16,428 bases of DNA from Alphaproteobacteria bacterium (GTDB lineage: Bacteria; Pseudomonadota; Alphaproteobacteria; UBA6615). The position numbers and the translations under genes were made by a program. The stretch lies in contig JAURLR010000292.1 of NCBI GenBank assembly GCA_030831135.1, positions 1 through 16,428 of the forward strand. The letters run 5' to 3'. The notes under the pieces were generated by a model. The model had not been told where the DNA came from and did no database searches. It worked only from the letters and a program-made list of their open reading frames with translations. This document shows positions 7,065 through 14,126 of the stretch, piece after piece (position 1 is the stretch's first letter; every line of letters starts with the position of its first letter).

Positions 7065-7490
7065 CATGAAATTCCTAGTCCGAGGCCATGAGTTGCTGAC
7101 AAATTTGATCCCATTGTTGCCAATCGCTTAGTGCGGCAGCACTTTGGAGCCGCGAATCCGGACGTTCACAGTCAAAGTCATCTGGCGTCGGAACAATGTG
7201 CCGAAATCAGGTGCTGTCCGATCGTGGCCAACCAGCCGGATCTGGCTCTCGACGGACACGGTCGCCTGCTAGAGCGCAATGCCGAACGCCTAGTGTGCCA
7301 CAGAAGACCTGGAGTAGACGGCCGAGCTTTTCCTATTGTTCGCGTACCACCCCCTTCGCCGGCTCAAGGCGGAACAGATGGTAGATTTGCTTAAGCGCTT
7401 GGATAAGGCACGCCAAGGCTCATTCGACCTCCCCCGCACTTGTCCACTCGCCACCAAGAGACCGACTTTACCTTCCCTTGGCGACGCAGA
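7065..7490. other. Gene-free stretch between convergent genes, probably decayed coding sequence
   Basis: This 426-bp stretch separates the ends of the XylX-type dehydratase and the DUF1537 kinase. No frame gives a recognisable protein. The plus-strand frame is open from about 7096 to 7394 and begins with the peptide VADKFDPIVANRLVRQHFGA, faintly like an IS3-type transposase linker; the similarity is too weak to name. I see no terminator hairpin. Decay of an earlier gene is a guess. Confidence 0.35.
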
Positions 7491-8507
7491 TTAGTGGCTC
7501 GCAAAGTCAAGTAATGTCGTCTCCGCCCCAAATCCTCCGGACTTTGAGATGACAGATACGTCCGCAAATCGGCCGCCCACGATACGTGACAAAGGCAGGC
7601 CCACCCCGACCTCGCCGATACAGTCCAGCCCTTCAGCTCGGGTTTCGCGCAACAGAATCGACAGGCAATCGCCCCCCGATACGACCAGCGCACGGTCAGT
7701 TTGGGGCGGCTCGATACCTGCAATCGCGGCAACCAGCGCCACGGCCGTCTCACGTGCATCGGCACAATGCGGGACCGGATCGATCAAGATCGGCGCCTTA
7801 AAGGACGGTATGTCTGCCTTGGGGAACGACGCCGGTTTCGTATGGGGAACCAACAACGCGGCCTGCGCGCGTGTGGCCGGGTGGTTTTTGCCCAGAATGA
7901 ATATCCCGACCTCGGGCGCCCTGAGCAACGGCCTTCCGGGCACCATCGCACGCGCAAGACCCCCACTACCGGCCCACAAAAGCCCCGGCGAGTTCAGAAA
8001 AGGCGCAATTGCCTGACGCAATTCGCCTGGTGTTTCCGCGTCAAGCACGATGATCTCGATACCTGATGGGTCCAGAGCGACAAAAGCTTCAGCCAGATTG
8101 TCCGGCCCCACCTGTCTGCACTCGTCACCCAATCCCTTGACCAGTTGTGTTCCACCCCTCGTAATCCGACCCATCTCGGGAAACGCAGGAGCGAATAGGC
8201 ACCGTCTGAACTCGCCTGCCCGTGCGATGGCCAGCGTCTCGGCAAAGGGCTGGCCACGCAACACACTGTCCACCTTCTTGAACCAGATCGCTTCGCCATC
8301 CGTCCGAAGCAATGCATGGGCTCGTACAGAACGCGCTGTAGCCTCGGCCGCGTCCAGATTGCGACTTTCAGTGCTGAATGTGATCTTGTCGCTCAAAAAA
8401 GCCGCTGCCCCTTCGAGCACAAGTCTGACCGGGGCATCTGCACTCGCAAAGGGGGCGGCTGCGTCAAGTGCGCCCGTCAAGTCATCGGCGATGATGCGTA
8501 GGGTCAT
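7491..8507 (-). CDS. DUF1537-family four-carbon acid-sugar kinase, probably D-threonate kinase-like
   Basis: A 338-residue protein of the DUF1537 kinase family, which phosphorylates four-carbon acid sugars such as D-threonate, L-threonate or erythronate with ATP. The N-terminal domain shows IIADDLTGALDAA (5-17), KKVDSVLRG near 77-85 and PAFPEMGRITRGGTQLV. The C-terminal nucleotide-binding domain shows LVVSGGDCLSILLR and SKSGGFGAETTLL. Many members exceed 400 residues, so this is a compact version with a short middle region; both ends are intact. Its ATG overlaps the TGA of the DeoR gene by 4 bp (ATGA), so regulator and kinase are one transcription unit. The PdxA2-type gene nearby points to D-threonate to DHAP. 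D-erythronate remains possible. Confidence 0.8.
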   Translation of the reverse strand: MTLRIIADDLTGALDAAAPFASADAPVRLVLEGAAAFLSDKITFSTESRNLDAAEATARSVRAHALLRTDGEAIWFKKVDSVLRGQPFAETLAIARAGEFRRCLFAPAFPEMGRITRGGTQLVKGLGDECRQVGPDNLAEAFVALDPSGIEIIVLDAETPGELRQAIAPFLNSPGLLWAGSGGLARAMVPGRPLLRAPEVGIFILGKNHPATRAQAALLVPHTKPASFPKADIPSFKAPILIDPVPHCADARETAVALVAAIAGIEPPQTDRALVVSGGDCLSILLRETRAEGLDCIGEVGVGLPLSRIVGGRFADVSVISKSGGFGAETTLLDFASH

Positions 8508-9292
8508 GACCTCACGCGATCCAGATGGACTGCCTCGAATTTCAGCCCGCTGCGCTGCAGACCTTCGCGGTGTCCCGCAGATAGACGCGAGTCAGTAATA
8601 AGGTGGTCGAGATCGGACAAGCCACCGAAGCTGCAGAAGGTCCGGCTGAAGATTTTTGTGCTGTCTGCCAGAAGTACAGTCTGGACGGCCGCGGCAAGGA
8701 TTGCCCGTTTCAACTGTGCCAGCTCAATAGAGGTATCTGACAACTCCTCCTCCGAAAGGGCATGCGTTCCGATGAAGGCGAGATCAACCCTTAGGCGCTG
8801 GATAGATTGAATAGCATCGCCGCCCCATAACGTGCTAGTTCCCGGGCGTACCTGGCCGCCCGTGACGATCACACTAATCGCAGGGTTCTCAGAAAGGATT
8901 GCCGCAATCGTGAAATCGTTGGTGATCGCCGTGAAAGGAATGCGCAGGCCACGTGCGGCGCGCGCCGCGGCAGCCGTTGTTGTGCCGCTGTCCAGGATGA
9001 CCGTCTGTCCCGAACGGATTAGGGCTGCCGCATGCCGCCCTATCGCAGCCTTTGCGTCGCTTTCCAGCTCGGAAGCGATTTCCCGCTCCAGTTCGATCCC
9101 CGTCCCGTGGGCGCCGTTCAAGACAGCACCCCCGTGCGTGCGTTCCAGATGGCCCTGTTCACACAGGTAGTCCACATCGCGCCGCAAGGTTGAAACCGAA
9201 ACGTCCAGCGCTTCAGACATGTCTTTCAGACCGGCAGCACCATCGCGGCGCAGCAGTTCGATGATTCTTGCGCGGCGCAGTGCTGGCAGCAT
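8504..9292 (-). CDS. DeoR/GlpR-family transcriptional repressor
   Basis: A 262-residue protein with an N-terminal DeoR helix-turn-helix at about residues 6-55 (LKDMSEALDVSVSTLRRDVD, then HLERTHGGAV) and a C-terminal DeoR sensor domain with ILDSGTTTAA near 104-113, the usual phosphosugar-binding loop. It starts 475 bp from the divergent pdxA2-like gene and overlaps the kinase gene by 4 bp. The arrangement suggests it represses its own operon and the pdxA2-aldehyde dehydrogenase operon until a phosphorylated intermediate, perhaps the kinase product, accumulates. That effector is inferred. The start has only a weak AGG upstream, but the N-terminus matches the family length. Confidence 0.88.
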   Translation of the reverse strand: MLPALRRARIIELLRRDGAAGLKDMSEALDVSVSTLRRDVDYLCEQGHLERTHGGAVLNGAHGTGIELEREIASELESDAKAAIGRHAAALIRSGQTVILDSGTTTAAAARAARGLRIPFTAITNDFTIAAILSENPAISVIVTGGQVRPGTSTLWGGDAIQSIQRLRVDLAFIGTHALSEEELSDTSIELAQLKRAILAAAVQTVLLADSTKIFSRTFCSFGGLSDLDHLITDSRLSAGHREGLQRSGLKFEAVHLDRVRS

Positions 9293-9702
9293 CTTGTTTC
9301 AAACCTGTTTTGAGAAAGTCTCAGCAATCTGCTTGCACAGCGCAAGACGCTTCCAATTGCTCCATACTTACCTGAATGATCTTTCATATTCTTCCACTTT
9401 GTGCCAGAAAAATTCATAAAGTGGCAGATTCGCGAATTGTTGCATGTCGTCGGCTGTCAGAATCCGGGAGGCTATGATGAGGAACTTTAGTCGGCGCGGT
9501 CGATGCCGACGATTGCCCAATTGGACCAAAATCTTGAACTTGAGGTGATCGCAGCCAAGGTCGCAGGCGCACAGCTGACCATTAATATCAGGTGCATCAT
9601 TGGCAACATGCTGAGTGTCCTCGTAATATCCATGCTGTCCATTCGCATGATTATTACTGGCGTGGATCACAACCTGCAAAACATACTCTAGGGACTTTTG
9701 AT

Positions 9703-9727
9703 GATCGTCGTGGTTTCGCAGACGATC
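9703..9727. promoter_or_regulatory. Inverted repeat upstream of the pdxA2-like gene, candidate operator or mRNA stem
   Basis: GATCGTC (9703-9709) and GACGATC (9721-9727) are exact complements separated by 11 nt, ending 40 nt before the TTG start. They could be a repressor half-site pair for the divergent DeoR protein, or a stem in the leader RNA. Function is inferred from position only. Confidence 0.35.
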
Positions 9728-9755
9728 GACCGGTCCAAGATGTCAATCATCAATC

Positions 9756-9759
9756 GAGG
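9756..9759 (+). promoter_or_regulatory. Ribosome binding site for a TTG start
   Basis: GAGG lies 8 nt before the TTG at 9768 and supports that start; the next residues (ARPVIALTLGDPAGIGPE) are the conserved PdxA N-terminus, so no later start is acceptable. Confidence 0.65.
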
Positions 9760-9767
9760 TTGTTCAA

Positions 9768-10799
9768 TTGGCTCGTCCGGTTATTGCACTAACATTAGGT
9801 GACCCGGCGGGTATCGGACCCGAGATCGCGCTGAAGGCCGTCGCTCGCCTGAAAGGCAGATTAGCTGCGAGCGAGTTCGCGCTTGCACTTGTCGGAGATC
9901 CCGACGCGCTCGACAGGGCCGGGGCTCTCCTGTCTCTGCCTACCCCGCCCATTGTAACCGAGCCGGACCTTCCTACCCTGCTCGGCGCAGGCGTACTACC
10001 GATTGCCTCTGCCGGCAATCTTGTCCGCTGGGGTGAGGTCAGTGCAGATGGTGGCGAGCAGGCCTATCAGGCTGTCGCGCTTGCCACAGGGCTTGCCCAG
10101 AAGGGCCAGGTCGCAGCCATCGTGACGGCACCCCTAAACAAAGAGGCGCTTCATCTGGCAGGGCATCCATATGCCGGACACACAGAGCTTCTCGCCGATT
10201 TGACCGGAGTGACCGGGAGCGTGATGATGCTTGCCCATGGCCCGTTCCGCGTCAGTCATGTGACCACCCATTGCGCGTTGGAGGATGTGCCGCGCCGCGC
10301 TACCGCTGAACGCATTTCCCGTGTTCTGGATCTCACGCTCGCAACCCTTCGCAAACTCGGGATCAAGTGGCCGCGCATCGCAATTGCCGCATTGAACCCT
10401 CACGCGGGCGAAGGCGGGATCTTCGGCCGCCACGATATAGATGTCACCGAGCCGATCGTCAGGGACTACTTCGCGCGCGGAGAACAGGTATTCGGCCCCA
10501 TTCCGGGTGATACCGTTTTCGTCAAATTGCGCGGCCGCGAATATGACGCCGTCGTAGCAATGTATCACGATCAGGGGCACATCCCCGTCAAACTGCTGGG
10601 CTTCAACATTGATCCGGAAAGCGGCCGCTGGACCGCGCTCAGCGGGGTGAACGTGTCCCTCGGTTTGCCGATCATCCGAACGTCAGTCGATCACGGCACC
10701 GCCTTCGACATTGCGGGGAAGGGGCTGGCAGACGAGACCAGCCTGATTGAAGCGATCGATTACGCCCTGCAGCTTGCCGCACCCGACGCGCATCAATAA
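9768..10799 (+). CDS. pdxA2: PdxA2-type four-carbon acid-phosphate dehydrogenase (D-threonate 4-phosphate dehydrogenase-like)
   Basis: A 343-residue member of the PdxA family, NAD+-dependent enzymes that oxidise and decarboxylate a 4-phosphorylated four-carbon hydroxy acid. The N-terminus has LTLGDPAGIGPE; the three divalent-metal histidines are His168 (HVTTH), His212 (LNPHAGEGG) and His267 (MYHDQGHIPVK), followed by TSVDHGTAFDIAG. True PdxA makes a pyridoxal precursor. Here the DUF1537 kinase, DeoR gene and aldehyde dehydrogenase, and the absence of vitamin B6 genes, favour the PdxA2 role: D-threonate 4-phosphate to DHAP and CO2. It starts at TTG and is followed after 21 bp by the aldehyde dehydrogenase, so the two are likely cotranscribed. 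Confidence 0.85.
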   Translation: MARPVIALTLGDPAGIGPEIALKAVARLKGRLAASEFALALVGDPDALDRAGALLSLPTPPIVTEPDLPTLLGAGVLPIASAGNLVRWGEVSADGGEQAYQAVALATGLAQKGQVAAIVTAPLNKEALHLAGHPYAGHTELLADLTGVTGSVMMLAHGPFRVSHVTTHCALEDVPRRATAERISRVLDLTLATLRKLGIKWPRIAIAALNPHAGEGGIFGRHDIDVTEPIVRDYFARGEQVFGPIPGDTVFVKLRGREYDAVVAMYHDQGHIPVKLLGFNIDPESGRWTALSGVNVSLGLPIIRTSVDHGTAFDIAGKGLADETSLIEAIDYALQLAAPDAHQ

Positions 10800-10820
10800 G
10801 ACTCTAGGAGACAAATTAAC

Positions 10821-12308
10821 ATGAAGGATTTCAACAGGATGTGGGTGGACGGTCAGTGGATCGGCGGCGATGCCGGCACGCGGCCTGTCACCAATCCCTC
10901 AAACGGCCAAACGATTACGGAGGTGCCCGAAGCGACACCGCACCAAGCCGCGAAAGCCATCGAGGCGGCTCGTCGCGCACAACCGGCATGGGGCGCCCTC
11001 TCTCCCTTGGATAGGGGCAAGGTCATGCACCGCATCGCCGCCCTGGTTCGCGAACACGCCGATCCCTTGGCCCGTCTGGTGGTAGAAGAGCAAGGTAAAA
11101 CCATCTCCGAAGCGCGGGGCGAGGTTGGCGGGGCGGCCGAATTCTTCACCTATTTCGCGGAATTTGCCCGCCGCATCCAAGGCGAGATCTTCCCCTCGGA
11201 CGCGCCAGGCGAACAGATCTGGATCCAGCGCGTCCCGGTAGGCGTCGTCGTCGGCATAATTCCGTGGAATTATCCTGCAGCGCTTGTAAGCCGAAAGGTC
11301 GCCCCGTCGATGATCGCGGGCAACGCTATCGTGTTGAAGCCGCATGAGGAGACTCCCCTTTCCGCGCTGTACATGGCCAGACTTTTCGAAGCAGCGGGGG
11401 TCCCCCCAGGCGTCGTGAATATCGTGACCGGGAGCGGCTCGACCGTCGGTGCCGCGCTGACCGAGCATAGCGATATTGACCTTGTAACTATGACCGGTTC
11501 GATCCCGACCGGAAAACGCATCATGGCGGCGGCAGCGCGCAATCTTGTGCCTGTGTCGTTGGAACTGGGCGGCAAGGCGCCCCTGATCGTGATGGAAGAC
11601 GCCGACCTTGATCTAGCGGTCGCCTCGGCGGTCACATCGCGTTTCATGAATTGCGGACAGGTCTGCATCTGCAACGAGCGTATGCTTGTGCATGACGCCG
11701 TCTATGACGAGTTCATCCGCCGTTTTGTCGCGGCCACGCAAGCCCTGAACGTGGGAGATCCAATGCTGGACAGCACTGATATCGGCCCAAAGGTCTCGGC
11801 GGCCGAACTGCAAAAGGTCGAGCGAATTATCCAAGTCGCGATCGACGCTGGGGCAAAACCATTGCTGCGCGGTGGCCGCCCGGAGACTCCTCCAGTGAAG
11901 GGTGGAAACTGGCTGATGCCGACGATATTGGGCGACGTGACAACCGATATGGCGGTCATGCGTGATGAAATCTTTGGACCAGTCGTTCCGGTGATGCGAA
12001 TTACCTCATTCGACGAGGCGCTCCGAATTGCCAACGACAGCCAATACGGTCTCTCTGCCTACCTATTCACCAATGATTTTGCCCGCATCATGCAGGCAGT
12101 GCAAGACGCGCGGTTCGGCGAAATCTACATCAACCGCATCGGACCGGAGTCATTACAAGGCTACCATACCGGATACCGAAACTCCGGCCCCGGCGGTGAC
12201 GACGGCATCCACGGCCTTGATGCATATTTGCGCAAGAAGACCGTCTACGCCAACTATTCGGGTCGATCACCGGTGGGCCTGATGCCTTGGAATGGCAGAA
12301 AGGCTTGA
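10821..12308 (+). CDS. AldA-like NAD+-dependent aldehyde dehydrogenase (lactaldehyde/glycolaldehyde type)
   Basis: A 495-residue aldehyde dehydrogenase with the full catalytic set: Asn150 (IIPWNYP), Lys173 (VLKPHEE), Glu248 (LELGGKAP) and nucleophile Cys282 (NCGQVCICNER). The C-terminal run FGEIYINR followed by LQGYHTGYRNSG closely parallels E. coli AldA, which oxidises lactaldehyde and glycolaldehyde, so it belongs to that subgroup by eye. AGGAG lies 10 nt before the ATG. It follows the pdxA2-like gene by 21 bp. Known D-threonate pathways do not need it. It might oxidise a four-carbon aldose to the acid that the kinase uses, or the alpha-ketoglutarate semialdehyde from the XylX-type enzyme. 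Substrate is unproven. Confidence 0.85.
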   Translation: MKDFNRMWVDGQWIGGDAGTRPVTNPSNGQTITEVPEATPHQAAKAIEAARRAQPAWGALSPLDRGKVMHRIAALVREHADPLARLVVEEQGKTISEARGEVGGAAEFFTYFAEFARRIQGEIFPSDAPGEQIWIQRVPVGVVVGIIPWNYPAALVSRKVAPSMIAGNAIVLKPHEETPLSALYMARLFEAAGVPPGVVNIVTGSGSTVGAALTEHSDIDLVTMTGSIPTGKRIMAAAARNLVPVSLELGGKAPLIVMEDADLDLAVASAVTSRFMNCGQVCICNERMLVHDAVYDEFIRRFVAATQALNVGDPMLDSTDIGPKVSAAELQKVERIIQVAIDAGAKPLLRGGRPETPPVKGGNWLMPTILGDVTTDMAVMRDEIFGPVVPVMRITSFDEALRIANDSQYGLSAYLFTNDFARIMQAVQDARFGEIYINRIGPESLQGYHTGYRNSGPGGDDGIHGLDAYLRKKTVYANYSGRSPVGLMPWNGRKA

Positions 12309-12400
12309 TCCGAATGTGCTTGCAGATCAATCGGACGAAATAATGTTTATCTATTTTGGTGGAGCAGCCCCCTAACAAGTGGTCCAGTAGCTGGGAAAAG

Positions 12401-12437
12401 TTTGGCCGGCAAATCGCTGAATCCAGCGACGGCCAAA
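12401..12437. repeat. Compound hairpin of unknown role
   Basis: TTTGGCCG and CGGCCAAA form an exact 8-bp outer stem; inside it TCGCTG and CAGCGA form an exact 6-bp stem closed by AATC, with a 5-nt bulge (GCAAA) on the left side. It lies 92 bp downstream of the aldehyde dehydrogenase stop. No U-run follows on the plus strand, so a simple terminator is doubtful; an end structure of a mobile element is another option. Confidence 0.5.
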
Positions 12438-12494
12438 AACGAAAGCTGCCGGACGAATTTGCTTCGAAGCTTCGGCAGTCCGAAGTCATTCTGA

Positions 12495-12575
12495 GGTGCT
12501 GTCATGTGTGAACGGCTCCGTTTGCGCAAGGGTTGATTTGAGCGAAAGTGATCGTTGCTGGGTGCGGTCATGTGT
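12495..12575 (+). repeat. Pair of 15-bp direct repeats, 66 bp apart
   Basis: GGTGCTGTCATGTGT (12495-12509) and GGTGCGGTCATGTGT (12561-12575) differ at one base. A looser partial third copy may lie near 12588 (GTGCGGTGCATTTG). Function unknown. Confidence 0.4.
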
Positions 12576-12770
12576 CCGGCCGTTGAGTGCGGTGCATTTG
12601 ACCCTTTGCCTTGATGAAGTCCAAATGCTGGATCGCAATCAGTCATTCGAGCTTTGAAGCCCCAACAGCGCCTCGGGGTGTCCCGGCAGCGGTTCCGTTT
12701 GATCATCATCACTCTCTTCTACCCTTGCATCTTGTCGCGGTACCTTCGCGGCCCCGCTTGTCTCCTTCGT

Positions 12771-13096
12771 TCAGATGGCCGGTGCGACCCTGAAGCTCTC
12801 TTCCTTCGCAAGCAGCGCCCTAGCGGTGCGGGCGGTCGTGTTGGCAGTCGCCACGTTCATGAGTAGCGTTGGCTTGCGCTCAATTTGTGTTCTGAATCGA
12901 GGCGCCGTTCGAGTGACGGTGGTTGGCGCGCGCCGTGTCACCGAGCTAGCGCCGACGACCAGCAATCGGCGCAGATTGCCGTTCCCCATCAAGGACAACC
13001 GCCACAATCTTTCCTTGCCGCCCGCTGAGTTCTGGTGTGGCACGAGCCCGAACTAGGCTGCAAACTGACGACCAGATTGGAAGACGCTCGGATCCT
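12771..13096 (-). pseudogene. IS110-family transposase, 3' remnant with an internal stop
   Basis: The minus strand encodes the C-terminal region typical of IS110/IS1111-type transposases: DPSVFQSGRQFAA, a stop, then FGLVPHQNSAGGKERLWRLS, MGNGNLRRLLVVGASSV and the tail LLAKEESFRVAPAI. In relatives the position of the stop is a Trp (AAW followed by GL), so TAG at 13055-13053 is a point mutation of TGG. The N-terminal RuvC-like catalytic half is absent. At about 13096 the homology switches directly to an IS6-type remnant. The element is non-functional. Confidence 0.75.
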
Positions 13097-13099
13097 TCC

Positions 13100-13462
13100 A
13101 AAAAGTAAGTGCGAGTTCCCAGCCCGGTTGTTCAACCAGTAGCCGGCTTCCTGCCGACTGCCCGCCCCGATCTCCCTCAACCTGCCGCGTTCCGTTGATC
13201 TTCACAAAAACTTCGTCCAGGTGCCACTGCCATTGGCTAGTTCTCATCCCTTAATCCGGCACTTCTGGATCTCCAAGGCGAACATTGGGCCGAACCGATG
13301 CCACCAAAATTGAACTGTTTCGTGGCTGATATCGATGCCTCGCTCGTGAAGTAGATCCTCGACATTCCATCAGCGAAACAGGGAACCGCGCATACAGCAT
13401 GAACGCCAGACGGATAAACTCAGGGCTCGTTTTAAGTACTTGAAAGTGGAGCGTTTGGTCAT
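13100..13462 (-). pseudogene. IS6-family transposase remnant, frameshifted and internally deleted
   Basis: Reading left from an ATG at 13462, the sequence follows the intact IS6-type transposase at 15165-15869 base by base with clear divergence. MTKRSTFKYLK is followed by a single-base deletion (CTCGTTTTAAGTAC against CTCGTTTTGAAGTAC). A second single-base loss lies just before MRTSQWQWHLDEVFVKING. About 160 bp are then missing, which removes the second catalytic Asp; homology resumes at REIGAGSRQEAGYWLNNRAG and stops near 13100 at the IS110 remnant. It has the same orientation as the intact copy but is too diverged to be a recent duplicate. Confidence 0.8.
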
Positions 13463-13518
13463 GCCCGAACCCTGTCCGCCGCCCTGCCTCGCTTCAAGCC
13501 GAGTTCTTCTGACAATAC

Positions 13519-14124
13519 CTAACCGAGTGCTTTGTCGTATGCGGTGACGATTTTCTCGGCCCTTGCTTGCACTTCGCCGGCACGGAATCCAGGCTGATAA
13601 AGCGCCGTACCGATCCCGAAGCCTGTCACACCGACCGCAAGCCAGTCCGCAAAATTCTCGGGGCCTGCGCCGCCGACGGCATAGGTTTCGGTTGCCTTTG
13701 GCAGGACCGCGCGGACCGCCTTGAGGCCCGAAGGGCCGATTAGAGACGCAGGGAAGAACTTGAGCCCATCCGCTCCTGCACGGAGGGCCGCAAAACACTC
13801 CGTCGGGCTCATGACACCGGGGAAGGACTTCATGCCCGCAGCCTTGGTCGCTGCGATGACCGCTGGGTTCGCGTCGGGCGACACGACAAGCGCTCCGCCC
13901 ACGGCTTTGACCCGGGCCACGTCTTCGACCCTAAGGACGGTTCCGGCACCGATCTGGGCTCTGTCCTTGAGAGACTGCGCTAAAGCCGCGATGCTGTAGA
14001 AAGGATTAGGCGAGTTCACCGGCACTTCGATGATCGTGATCCCTGCGGCAACCAGTGCCTCTCCGATCTGAACAACTTCAGAGGGCGTGACGCCACGAAG
14101 GATGGCGATGATTTTGCGGGTCAT
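13519..14124 (-). CDS. dgoA: 2-dehydro-3-deoxy-6-phosphogalactonate aldolase
   Basis: A 201-residue class I aldolase of the KDPG/KDPGal family, close to the usual 205 residues. It splits 2-keto-3-deoxy-6-phosphogalactonate into pyruvate and glyceraldehyde 3-phosphate, the last step of the De Ley-Doudoroff pathway. Key residues: Arg10 (AILRG), Glu33 (IIEVPVNSP) and Schiff-base Lys122 (GLKFFPAS). The VPVNSPNP motif resembles the DgoA rather than the Eda branch. It starts 2 nt after the dgoK stop with AGGAA upstream, so the two are cotranslated. Downstream lies the IS6 remnant. Confidence 0.9.
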   Translation of the reverse strand: MTRKIIAILRGVTPSEVVQIGEALVAAGITIIEVPVNSPNPFYSIAALAQSLKDRAQIGAGTVLRVEDVARVKAVGGALVVSPDANPAVIAATKAAGMKSFPGVMSPTECFAALRAGADGLKFFPASLIGPSGLKAVRAVLPKATETYAVGGAGPENFADWLAVGVTGFGIGTALYQPGFRAGEVQARAEKIVTAYDKALG

Positions 14125-14126
14125 GA

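Larger units (their letters stand above)
9293..9767. other. Long divergent intergenic region, deoR / pdxA2-like (475 bp)
   Basis: The region is unusually long for a divergent promoter and contains no gene I can identify. Reading frames at 9368-9679 (minus, 103 codons) and 9503-9691 (plus, 62 codons) oppose each other and match nothing known to me. It holds a 10-bp palindrome (ATTCGCGAAT, 9428-9437) and a 7-bp inverted repeat close to the pdxA2-like start. It is visibly more AT-rich than the flanking genes. Confidence 0.45.
12309..12770. other. Non-coding stretch with hairpin and short repeats (462 bp)
   Basis: No convincing gene. A minus-strand frame of 121 codons at 12347-12712 crosses the hairpin and repeats and is not recognisable. 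The stretch contains a compound hairpin at 12401-12437 and a 15-bp near-repeat at 12495 and 12561. Its right end abuts the IS110 remnant, so part of it may be the non-coding end of that element or of another lost element. Confidence 0.4.

Noticed and set aside
9368..9679. 103-codon minus-strand frame in the deoR-pdxA2 gap
   Set aside because: Its composition is unlike a normal protein, a plus-strand frame lies opposite, and no motif is seen; probably chance or decayed sequence.
9768..10799. Housekeeping pdxA for vitamin B6 synthesis
   Set aside because: The neighbours are a DUF1537 kinase, a DeoR regulator and an aldehyde dehydrogenase, matching the catabolic PdxA2 setting; not excluded by sequence alone.
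12309..12342. TTGATC/GATCAA inverted repeat right after the aldehyde dehydrogenase as a terminator
   Set aside because: The spacer is 14 nt, an alternative pairing (TCCGA/TCGGA) competes, and there is no T-run.
12347..12712. 121-codon minus-strand frame after the aldehyde dehydrogenase
   Set aside because: It runs through the hairpin and the direct repeats, which explain its internally repeated HMTAP motif; no family recognised.
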